A stretch of DNA of 12,003 nucleotides from DASPKS01 sp035628035 (lineage in GTDB: Bacteria > Bacteroidota > Rhodothermia > Rhodothermales > Rubricoccaceae), in NCBI GenBank assembly GCA_035628035.1, contig DASPKS010000274.1, positions 1 through 12,003 on the forward strand, written 5' to 3'. The translations under genes and the position numbers were made by a program. A model generated the notes under the pieces. The model saw only the letters and a program-made list of their open reading frames with translations, did not search any database and was not told where the DNA came from. This document shows, piece by piece, positions 6,757 through 12,003 of the stretch (the stretch's first letter is position 1; each line of letters opens with the position of its first letter).

Positions 6757-7242
6757 TCACTCCTCGGTAAGCTCGATGGTGTAGCTGCCCGTCACGGGAT
6801 CGGTCGTGTTCGAGTTCGCCCCGACGACGTGCACGCCAGCCTCGAGCGACAGCGTCAGGACCACCTCCTCATCGCCGGTGTCCGAATAGAGCACACGGCC
6901 GTCCTCGTCGAAGTACCAGAGCTGGGGCTCGAAGTCGGACGTTTCCATCGTGACCACGACGTCGGCGGGCGCGCTGAGGCAGAAGCCGTAGTAGTCGATG
7001 TGGGATTGGTTGGTGACGTCGGAGGGGAAGGTGCAGTCGGCGCTGCTGAGGGAGCCGCTCTCGGGGTCACCGAACCGGAGGGCCGTGACGTCGCAGTTGA
7101 AGAGACTGGCGAGGGCCTCGAGCTGGTCGTTGGTGATGACGCAGGGGTCGCCGTTGTTGTTGTCGTCGGCGTCGCCGGCATCACAGCCGGCCGCCGCGAG
7201 GAGGAGCGCCGCGAGGGCGAGGAAGCGGAAGGGACCGCACAT
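6757..7242 (-). CDS. Small PPC-like lipoprotein, array member 2, with extra cysteine pair
   Basis: The lipoprotein has 161 residues. The ATG at 7242 gives the signal MCGPFRF plus a hydrophobic core and lipobox AAGC (lipid Cys20); the longer in-frame start at 7296 would add 18 untypical residues and overlap the leader element. The mature protein starts DAGDADDNNNGDP. It then has the helical ITNDQLEALASLFNC (Cys50) shared with member 3, SSADC (Cys70), and the PPC-like domain (IDYYGF, WYFDEDG, LSLEAGVHVVGAN, TGSYTIEL). Unlike its paralogues it carries two more cysteines, Cys34 and Cys88, which could form a second disulfide. It also lacks the NSRI motif of members 1 and 3. It is flanked by its own leader element upstream (7282-7325) and its own terminator downstream, so it is probably a separate transcript. 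The cellular role is unknown. Confidence 0.88.
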   Translation of the reverse strand: MCGPFRFLALAALLLAAAGCDAGDADDNNNGDPCVITNDQLEALASLFNCDVTALRFGDPESGSLSSADCTFPSDVTNQSHIDYYGFCLSAPADVVVTMETSDFEPQLWYFDEDGRVLYSDTGDEEVVLTLSLEAGVHVVGANSNTTDPVTGSYTIELTEE

Positions 7243-7281
7243 GGGGCGTGGGATCAAGGGACAGGGGTGAGGCTGCGAGGA

Positions 7282-7325
7282 GCCTCCTATCCTCACGAAC
7301 GGGAAAGCGGGCGGGACCGGCTCAC
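7282..7325 (-). promoter_or_regulatory. Duplicated 44-bp leader element, copy 2
   Basis: This is the second copy of the element at 6650-6693, with the same three constant blocks and the same total length. It ends 39 bases before the ATG at 7242. The identical distance to the start codon in both copies, with C/T-rich leaders between, argues for a functional promoter or regulator-binding region rather than chance. Confidence 0.6.
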
Positions 7326-7336
7326 GCTTGCCCCAT

Positions 7337-7367
7337 AAAAAAGGGGGCCGGCGGAATGCCGGCCCCC
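7337..7367 (-). terminator. Rho-independent terminator of array member 3
   Basis: A perfect 10-bp stem, GGGGGCCGGC (7343-7352) with GCCGGCCCCC (7358-7367), has a 5-base loop and is followed on the minus strand by a run of six T (plus-strand A run 7337-7342). It lies 19 bp after the stop codon at 7387. The stem is nearly identical to the one at 6712-6734, as is the adjoining CTGNTGAGGAGCG, showing that the terminator was duplicated with the genes. Confidence 0.92.
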
Positions 7368-7386
7368 TGCTGAGGAGCGCGGAGCC

Positions 7387-7857
7387 TCAGTTCTCGTCGA
7401 GCTCGAGCGTGTAGCTGCCCGTCTCGCCCTCGTCGAAGGAGTTCGCGCCGATGGCGTAGACGCCGGCCTCGAGGGTGCGGGTGATCCGAGAATTCGTGTT
7501 GTCCGGGAAGTCGATGTCGTCGTGGAACTCGATCACGTTGCCGTCCTCGTCGTAGAGGAAGAGGTACGTGTCGAATTCGTCGGAGGAGAGCCGGATGTCC
7601 ACCTCGGTGCTCTCCGTAAGGCGGAAGCCGTAGTAGTCGATGAACGACTGGTCAGCGGGGTTCTCGCAGTCCGACGTGGAGAGCGAGCCACTCTCGTCGC
7701 CGTTGAGACGGATGGCCTCGACGTCGCAACTGAAGACGTCGGCGAGGGCTTCGAGCTGGGCGTTGGTGATGCCGTTGTCGTCGTCGTCGCCGGGGGAATC
7801 GCAGCCGGCGACCGGCAGCGCGGCCAGGAGCAGGAGGACCGTCAGGAGCTTACGCAT
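7387..7857 (-). CDS. Small PPC-like lipoprotein, array member 3
   Basis: The lipoprotein has 156 residues, starting at the ATG at 7857: MRKLLTV, hydrophobic core, lipobox VAGC, lipid Cys19. The mature start is DSPGDDDDNG, the clearest run of aspartates in the array. The sequence ITNAQLEALADVFSC (Cys44) matches member 2, whereas NSRI and LEAGVYAIGAN match member 1, giving a mosaic pattern of similarity. TSDC holds Cys64. The rest is a PPC-like beta domain (FIDYYGFRLT, SSDEFDTYLFLYDEDGN, TGSYTLEL). The gene has a strong terminator downstream, but the 44-bp leader seen before members 1 and 2 is absent. The upstream spacer instead holds the hairpin at 7893-7916 and a TAACTTTG box at 7916-7923. 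No Shine-Dalgarno site is visible. Confidence 0.9.
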   Translation of the reverse strand: MRKLLTVLLLLAALPVAGCDSPGDDDDNGITNAQLEALADVFSCDVEAIRLNGDESGSLSTSDCENPADQSFIDYYGFRLTESTEVDIRLSSDEFDTYLFLYDEDGNVIEFHDDIDFPDNTNSRITRTLEAGVYAIGANSFDEGETGSYTLELDEN

Positions 7858-7892
7858 GGGTTCGTTGGCGCAGGGAGGGAAGAAAAAGAGGA

Positions 7893-7916
7893 GGGGAGGC
7901 CCTTGAGGGCCTCCCC
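7893..7916 (-). terminator. Hairpin between array members 4 and 3, likely terminator
   Basis: GGGGAGGCCC (7893-7902) pairs perfectly with GGGCCTCCCC (7907-7916) around a 4-base loop. On the minus strand a TTTTT run follows five bases later, somewhat further than usual. It is placed to end transcription of member 4 (stop at 7973). It could alternatively lie in the leader of member 3. Confidence 0.6.
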
Positions 7917-7923
7917 AAAGTTA
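7916..7923 (-). promoter_or_regulatory. Possible -7 box for array member 3
   Basis: The minus strand reads TAACTTTG, a perfect match to the Bacteroidota -7 element TAnnTTTG, 58 bases before the ATG at 7857. No TTG lies at the expected -33 distance, and the predicted transcript would begin within the adjacent hairpin, so the call is weak. Confidence 0.25.
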
Positions 7924-7972
7924 CCTGCGCCAAGCGGCGGTGGGAAGGGCAGGCGCCCCCTTTTCCAGCCCC

Positions 7973-8449
7973 TCAGTCCGCTCCGAGGCGGAGGCGGTAG
8001 CTCCCGGCCTCGTCCATATCGAACGAGGTCACGACGGCGATGTAGCTGCCGGCGTCGAGGTCCGCCCGGATCTCGGAGTCGGTGCTCCCGCCGCCGGGGA
8101 ACCGGTCATCGTTGGTCGCGACGACGGCGCCGTCCTCGTCGAGGAGGTGGAGGATGGTGTCGAAGTCGTCCGACATCAGGTTGAGCCGGACGTCCTCCGA
8201 CGCCGTGAGGCGGAACGCGTAGGCGTCCACGTTCTCGCCGTCGTAGAACGTGAACCGGCCCGGCTCGAGCGTGCAGTCAGCGCCGTCGAGGGCGCCGGTG
8301 AGGGGCTCGTTCTTCGAGAGCTGGCCTTCGAGCGAGCAGCCGAGCGCAGCCTCGAGCGGGCCGAAGTCGATGCTGGGGTCCTCGGCGTCGCACCCGGCGA
8401 GGGCGAGGACGGCGAGGACGGGCACGAAGCGGAGGGCGCGGAGCGTCAT
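7973..8449 (-). CDS. Small PPC-like lipoprotein, array member 4 (most divergent)
   Basis: The lipoprotein has 158 residues. The ATG at 8449 is preferred over the in-frame ATG at 8542 because it starts a standard lipoprotein signal (MTLRALRFVPV, lipobox LAGC, lipid Cys20). The mature start DAEDPSIDFG is less acidic than in the other members. The family cysteine pair is kept (Cys38 in LGCSL, Cys59 in GADC), as are FRLTASEDVRLNLMSDDFDT, LLDEDG and the DAGSYIAVV ending of the PPC-like domain. The IDYYGF motif is replaced by VDAYAF. It is first in the array in transcription order and its start faces the dioxygenase operon across 172 bp. Annotation as a PPC-domain lipoprotein is by fold pattern; a function is not assigned. 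Confidence 0.88.
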   Translation of the reverse strand: MTLRALRFVPVLAVLALAGCDAEDPSIDFGPLEAALGCSLEGQLSKNEPLTGALDGADCTLEPGRFTFYDGENVDAYAFRLTASEDVRLNLMSDDFDTILHLLDEDGAVVATNDDRFPGGGSTDSEIRADLDAGSYIAVVTSFDMDEAGSYRLRLGAD

Positions 8450-8621
8450 GGGCGTAAGGGGACTGGGGGTCGCCCGCCCGTGGCGACAACTGTGCCGCCG
8501 CCAGGCCTCCCCGTTTTCCCGGCGGCGCGGGAACGTCGGCATTCCCCCTGCCGTGCTGTGCAGGGTCCGCCCCGCCGAGGCCGTCGCGTTTCAAGACGGC
8601 CGTCTCCTCCCCCTCTGCCCG
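8450..8621. other. Divergent regulatory spacer between lipoprotein array and dioxygenase operon
   Basis: This spacer must hold the promoters of both divergent units. Seen here are a loose inverted repeat (GCCGCC at 8497-8502 with GGCGGC at 8521-8526) and a perfect 12-bp palindrome near the dioxygenase start. No standard -35/-10 pair stands out on either strand, and neither start has a clear Shine-Dalgarno site. Confidence 0.4.
8594..8605. promoter_or_regulatory. 12-bp perfect palindrome, candidate operator of the dioxygenase operon
   Basis: AGACGGCCGTCT is fully self-complementary and ends 16 bases before the ATG at 8622. A repressor dimer bound here would block the operon. MhqR-regulated dioxygenase genes in Bacillus are controlled by palindromic operators, though of different sequence. 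Chance occurrence in GC-rich DNA is possible. Confidence 0.3.
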
Positions 8622-9575
8622 ATGCCCCCGCCCGTTCTCGGCCTCCACCACGTCACCGCCATCTCCGGCGCCGCCCAGCAGAACGTCGACTTCTACGCGG
8701 GGGTGCTCGGCCTCCGCTTCGTCAAGAAGACCGTCAACTTCGACGACCCCGGCACCTACCACCTCTACTATGCCGATGGCCTCGCCCATCCCGGCTCCTT
8801 CCTCACGTTCTTCCCGTGGGCCGACGCGCCGCCGGGCCGCATCGGGCAAGGCCAGGCCGTGGCTACCGCGTACGTCGTGCCCGAGGGGGCCCTCGACTAC
8901 TGGATGGACCGGCTGGCCGCTGAGGCCGTCGACTTCGACGCGCCCACCGAGCGGTTCGGCCTCCCCGTGCTCCCCTTCCGCGACCCCCACGGCCTCGCGC
9001 TGGAGATCGTCGAGGTGGCCGGCGCCACGGGCGGCTGGGCCGAGGGCCCCATTCCGCTCGACGCCGCGCTCGGCGCCTTCCACGCCGTCACGCTCTGCGT
9101 GGCCGACCCCGAGCCGCTGGCCCGCCTCCTCACCGAGGTCATGGGCTTCACGGCCACCGCCGAGGATGGGGACCGCCTCCGCCTGACGAACCCCTCGGCC
9201 GACCGCGCCGCCCACGTGGACCTCCACTGCACGCCGGGCATGGAGCGCAGTCGCTTGGGCGTGGGCACCGTGCACCACGTCGCCTTTCGTGTGAAGGACG
9301 ACGAGCGGCAGCGGGAAGCGCGCGAGCTCCTGATCGAGCGGGGGTTCGAGCCGACGCCCGTCGTGGACCGCCAGTATTTCCGCTCGGTCTACTTCCGCAC
9401 CCCCGGCGGCGTCCTCTTCGAGCTGGCTACCGACCCCCCGGGCTTCGCCGTGGACGAGCCGGCCGACCGCCTGGGGAGCGGCCTGATGCTGCCGCCGCAG
9501 TACGAGCACCTCCGCGCGCGGCTGGAGGTGGCGCTCCCCCCGCTCCGCCTCCCCTATCCCCCCTCGACGGCGTGA
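8622..9575 (+). CDS. VOC-family ring-cleaving dioxygenase (MhqO-like)
   Basis: This 317-residue cytoplasmic enzyme has two vicinal-oxygen-chelate modules. It resembles MhqO/MhqE-type extradiol dioxygenases, which open hydroquinone- or catechol-type rings and protect against quinones. Module 1 starts LHHVTAISG (His9/His10) and has the family blocks NVDFYAGVLGLRFVKKTVNF, DDPGTYHLYY and LTFFPW; FRDPHGLALEIVEV closes it. Module 2 begins FHAVTL (His154). Then come TVHHVAFRV (His218/219) and FRTPGGVLFELATDPPGF with Glu267, the likely metal ligand. A metal set of one His per module plus Glu267 is inferred from the family. The ATG at 8622 starts exactly at the conserved MPPPVLGLHH; the longer upstream frame is unsupported. 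The stop overlaps the hydrolase start by four bases (GTGA). The exact substrate is not readable. Confidence 0.92.
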   Translation: MPPPVLGLHHVTAISGAAQQNVDFYAGVLGLRFVKKTVNFDDPGTYHLYYADGLAHPGSFLTFFPWADAPPGRIGQGQAVATAYVVPEGALDYWMDRLAAEAVDFDAPTERFGLPVLPFRDPHGLALEIVEVAGATGGWAEGPIPLDAALGAFHAVTLCVADPEPLARLLTEVMGFTATAEDGDRLRLTNPSADRAAHVDLHCTPGMERSRLGVGTVHHVAFRVKDDERQREARELLIERGFEPTPVVDRQYFRSVYFRTPGGVLFELATDPPGFAVDEPADRLGSGLMLPPQYEHLRARLEVALPPLRLPYPPSTA

Positions 9576-10249
9576 GCGCGCCCGATCCCCACGCCGGACA
9601 GCCGGTCCGCAGGGCTGGTGCCCCGCTCGGTCAAGGGGGCGCGGCGGTCCTCCTCGTCCACGGTCGCGGGGCGACGGCCGAGAGCATCCTCGCACTGGCC
9701 GACGCGCTCGGCCGCCCCGATCTCACTTACCTCGCCCCGCAGGCGGCCGGATGGACGTGGTACCCGCACTCCTTCCTCGCCCCGCTTGCTGCGAACGAGC
9801 CGTGGCTCTCGAGCGCGCTGCGGGCCGTCGAGCGGGTAGCAGGCGAGGCCACGGGCGGCGGGGTGCCGCGCGAGCGGGTCGTGCTGGCAGGGTTCTCACA
9901 GGGCGCGTGCCTCGCGCTGGAGTTCGCCGCGCGCCACGCGGGCCGCTGGGGGGGCGTCGTCGGGCTCTCCGGCGGCCTCCTCGGAAGCGCTGACGGCGCG
10001 GGCCCCCCGCCATACGACAAGCGCTTCGACTACGACGGCACCTTCGCCGGCACGCCGGTCTTCCTCGGCTGCGACGCGCGCGATGCCCACATCCCTCTTG
10101 CGCGGGTGCGCGAGACGGCCGCGGTGTTCGAGCGGCTCGGCACCGCCGTAGACGCGCGGATCTACCCGGACCTCGGCCATGCCGTGAACGACGACGAGCT
10201 GGCCGCCTTCCGCGCCCTCCTCGATGCCCTCGCCCCGGCCGCTGGTTGA
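9572..10249 (+). CDS. Alpha/beta hydrolase, MhqD-like phospholipase/carboxylesterase family
   Basis: This 225-residue cytoplasmic serine hydrolase is the usual size for the family. It has an oxyanion region LLVHGRGA (His30-Gly31), the nucleophile elbow GFSQGA with Ser109, the acid Asp171 in RDAHIP, and the base His203 in LGHAVNDDE, a complete triad. The family cleaves carboxylic esters. MhqD-like members sit beside ring-cleaving dioxygenases and are presumed to process ring-opened or conjugated products, though this is poorly proven. It starts with GTG inside the dioxygenase stop (GTGA, 9572-9575) and its own TGA overlaps the next ATG, so all three genes are translationally coupled. No signal peptide or membrane segment is visible. 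Confidence 0.9.
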   Translation: MSAPDPHAGQPVRRAGAPLGQGGAAVLLVHGRGATAESILALADALGRPDLTYLAPQAAGWTWYPHSFLAPLAANEPWLSSALRAVERVAGEATGGGVPRERVVLAGFSQGACLALEFAARHAGRWGGVVGLSGGLLGSADGAGPPPYDKRFDYDGTFAGTPVFLGCDARDAHIPLARVRETAAVFERLGTAVDARIYPDLGHAVNDDELAAFRALLDALAPAAG

Positions 10250-11730
10250 TGGCGCTGCCGTATCGTGGGGCGTTCGCCCCGCGCACCGCCGTGTTCGAAG
10301 GAAGCGTCTATGGCTGGGTCATCGGCATCGGCACGCCCGTCGTGTACGTGCTCGGGCTGCTCCACGCCTACGACGCCATCATGAAGACGCGGACGGCCCA
10401 GGGGGCCACCGCGTGGGCCATCTCGCTCGTCACCATCCCCCTCGTCGCCATCCCGCTTTACTGGATCTTCGGGCGGGCGAAGTTCGACGAGTACATCCAG
10501 GCCCTGCGGGGGCTCGACGAGGAGATAGAAGTCCGCCTCGGCGACGCGCGGCGCGGCGTGCTCGCCGAGTTCCTCGCCCACCCGGAGGACGAGCGCGGCG
10601 AGCTCCAGGCGTTCCACCGCCTCGCCACGCTTCCGTTCACGCGGGCGAACGGCGCCCGCCTCCTCATCAACGGCGAGGCCACGTTCGAGGCCATCTTCGC
10701 CGCCATCGAGCGGGCGGAGCGATACGTCCTCGCGCAGTTCTACATCATCCACGACGACGAGGTCGGACGCCAGTTCAAGGAGCGGCTCCTCGCGAAGGCG
10801 CGGCAGGGCGTGCCGGTCTATCTCCTTTACGACGAAATCGGGTGCTACGGTCTCCCCCGGGCCTACGTCGACGAGCTTCGGGAAGCCGGCGTGCGCGTCT
10901 CCGACTTCGGCGGGAAGCGCTCCTGGCTCGGGCGGTTCCGCCTCAACTTCCGCAACCACCGCAAGATCGTCGTCGTCGACGGCGTGCGCGGCTACATGGG
11001 CGGGCTCAACGTCGGCGACGAGTACCTAGGGCGCGACCCGAAGATCGGGCCGTGGCGCGACACCCACATCGCCCTCGAAGGGCCGTCCGTGCAGGGGCTG
11101 CAGTACGCCTTCCTCAAGGACTGGTACTACGGGCGTGGGGAGGTGATCGAGGTGACCTGGGAGGCCGCCCCGGCTGAGGCCGACCTCTGCGCGCTCGTGC
11201 TCGCCTCCGGCCCGGCGGACCGGCTCGAGACGTGCGGGCTCCTCTTCGCCCACGCCATCGAGAGCGCCGAGCGGCGGGTGTGGATCGCCACGCCCTACTT
11301 CGTCCCCGATGGCGCCGTGCTCGGCGCGCTCCAGCTCGCAGCGCTCCGCGGCGTGGACGTCCGTCTCCTCATGCCGCGCAAGACCGACGCGTGGATGTTC
11401 AAATACGTCCCCTACGCCTACCTCCCGGACGTGACGCGCGCCGGTGTGAAGGCGTACCTCTACGAGGAGGGGTTCATGCACCAGAAGGTGCTCCTCGTCG
11501 ACGACGACTACGCCGCCGTCTCCACGGCCAACCTCGACAACCGCTCCTTCCGGCTCAACTTCGAGCTCACCGTGCTCCTCTACGACGGGGGCTTCTGCGG
11601 GGAGGTCGAGCGGATGCTCGAAGCCGACCTCGCCCGGGCCACCGAGATCACGGAGGCGGACCTGGAGCGGCACCCGTTCGGGTTCCGCCTGGCGGTGCAG
11701 GCGACGCGGCTGATGTCGCCGGTGCTGTGA
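10249..11730 (+). CDS. cls: Cardiolipin synthase, phospholipase D type
   Basis: This integral inner-membrane enzyme of 493 residues joins phosphatidylglycerol molecules (or PG with another phospholipid) to form cardiolipin. Two N-terminal membrane helices (about 17-38 and 47-69) match ClsA-type proteins. Two PLD HKD motifs are intact: NHRKIVVVD (His237, Lys239, Asp244) followed by GYMGGLNVGDEY, and MHQKVLLVD (His411, Lys413, Asp418) followed by STANLDNRSF. PWRDTHIALEGP and the C-terminal SPVL ending also fit. The length is normal. The ATG at 10249 uses the A of the hydrolase TGA stop (TGATG); a TTG directly before is in frame but less likely. Its linkage to the dioxygenase and hydrolase is unusual. 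After the stop there is no clear terminator before the next gene. Confidence 0.95.
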   Translation: MALPYRGAFAPRTAVFEGSVYGWVIGIGTPVVYVLGLLHAYDAIMKTRTAQGATAWAISLVTIPLVAIPLYWIFGRAKFDEYIQALRGLDEEIEVRLGDARRGVLAEFLAHPEDERGELQAFHRLATLPFTRANGARLLINGEATFEAIFAAIERAERYVLAQFYIIHDDEVGRQFKERLLAKARQGVPVYLLYDEIGCYGLPRAYVDELREAGVRVSDFGGKRSWLGRFRLNFRNHRKIVVVDGVRGYMGGLNVGDEYLGRDPKIGPWRDTHIALEGPSVQGLQYAFLKDWYYGRGEVIEVTWEAAPAEADLCALVLASGPADRLETCGLLFAHAIESAERRVWIATPYFVPDGAVLGALQLAALRGVDVRLLMPRKTDAWMFKYVPYAYLPDVTRAGVKAYLYEEGFMHQKVLLVDDDYAAVSTANLDNRSFRLNFELTVLLYDGGFCGEVERMLEADLARATEITEADLERHPFGFRLAVQATRLMSPVL

Positions 11731-11794
11731 GAGCCCGCTGGATTCTGAGGGGCCGGACCCTTATCGTGGAGCCCTCGCCGTGCCCCGCATTCCC

Positions 11795-12003
11795 ATGCTC
11801 CTGCCCCGCGCCCCCCTGCTGCGCGCCGTTTGTGCCGGGAACTCCTTGAGGCACGCGGTCCTCTTCGGGGTGTTCGCCCTCGCCTTTGCGCCGCTCTCGG
11901 CGGAGGCCCAAGCCCTCCTCCATACCATCGAAGAGGGCGGCTGGTCGGTAGCCGGGGTGCCGGATGTAGACGGGGACGGGCGCGGGGACCTCCTCATCGG
12001 AGC
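11795..12003 (+). CDS. Exported FG-GAP repeat protein, 5' part only
   Basis: The gene is cut by the window end; about 69 residues are visible. A hydrophobic signal (AVLFGVFALAFAPLSAEAQ) is followed by GWSVAGVPDVDGDGRGDLLIG. This is a typical FG-GAP/integrin-alpha beta-propeller repeat with the calcium-binding DxDGDGxxD loop. Such proteins are secreted or surface-bound and often act in adhesion. The start is uncertain. ATG 11795 gives a long n-region; an in-frame TTG at 11846 would give a neat signal peptide (LRHAVLFG), and a GTG at 11780 is also in frame. It lies 64 bp after the cardiolipin synthase gene with no visible terminator between, but probably has its own transcript. Confidence 0.78.
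   Translation, partial: MLLPRAPLLRAVCAGNSLRHAVLFGVFALAFAPLSAEAQALLHTIEEGGWSVAGVPDVDGDGRGDLLIG

Noticed and set aside
6708..7367. Near-identical GC hairpins as a mobile repeat or CRISPR-like element
   Set aside because: Each hairpin is followed by a T tract immediately after a stop codon, so duplicated terminators explain them fully.
8277..9695. 472-codon minus-strand open frame opposite the dioxygenase
   Set aside because: It overlaps the fully motif-supported dioxygenase and the lipoprotein gene, and has no recognisable signal or domain, so it is a GC-rich shadow.

Overview
The window is high-GC bacterial DNA with strongly GC-ending codons. Several features suggest a marine member of the Rhodothermota/Bacteroidota side, for example a Rubricoccus-, Rubrivirga- or Salinibacter-like lineage. 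These are weak or absent Shine-Dalgarno sites, many small lipoproteins with acidic residues just after the lipid cysteine, -10 elements resembling TAnnTTTG, a large PIG-L deacetylase and an FG-GAP protein. This assignment is an inference from gene style, not from a marker gene.

Layout. Positions 60-113 hold a long hairpin terminator and 118-190 a tRNA-Thr (anticodon CGT) on the minus strand, with a readable promoter at 202-230. A plus-strand gene (311-1306) encodes an unrecognised single-span membrane protein with an acidic linker and a coiled-coil tail. It converges, 9 bp apart, on a minus-strand M42 aminopeptidase (1316-2398). Upstream of that peptidase is a 40-residue lipoprotein gene (2468-2590, minus) with its own promoter-like sequence. 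Divergently, a secreted PIG-L/LmbE-type deacetylase (2758-5046) overlaps by one base a ZapE/AFG1-type ATPase gene (5046-6080).

The most unusual part is 6131-8449: four tandem minus-strand genes for related small lipoproteins of 156-161 residues. Each is a lipobox plus one free-standing PPC-like beta domain with a conserved cysteine pair. The intergenic spaces hold strong hairpin terminators. Two of the genes also share a 44-bp leader element placed exactly 39 bp before the start codon. The array looks like a local gene-family expansion of independently transcribed cell-envelope proteins.

Divergent from the array is a tightly coupled plus-strand operon. It encodes a VOC ring-cleaving dioxygenase (8622-9575), a MhqD-like serine hydrolase (9572-10249) and a cardiolipin synthase (10249-11730), joined by GTGA and TGATG stop/start overlaps. 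The first two resemble the MhqO/MhqD-type pair linked to quinone detoxification in Bacillus; the third makes a membrane phospholipid. The window ends inside an exported FG-GAP repeat protein gene (from about 11795).

I see no CRISPR array, transposase, integrase, phage gene or defence system. No previously undescribed system is proven here. The lipoprotein array with its duplicated leader, and the dioxygenase-hydrolase-cardiolipin synthase operon, are the best candidates for follow-up.
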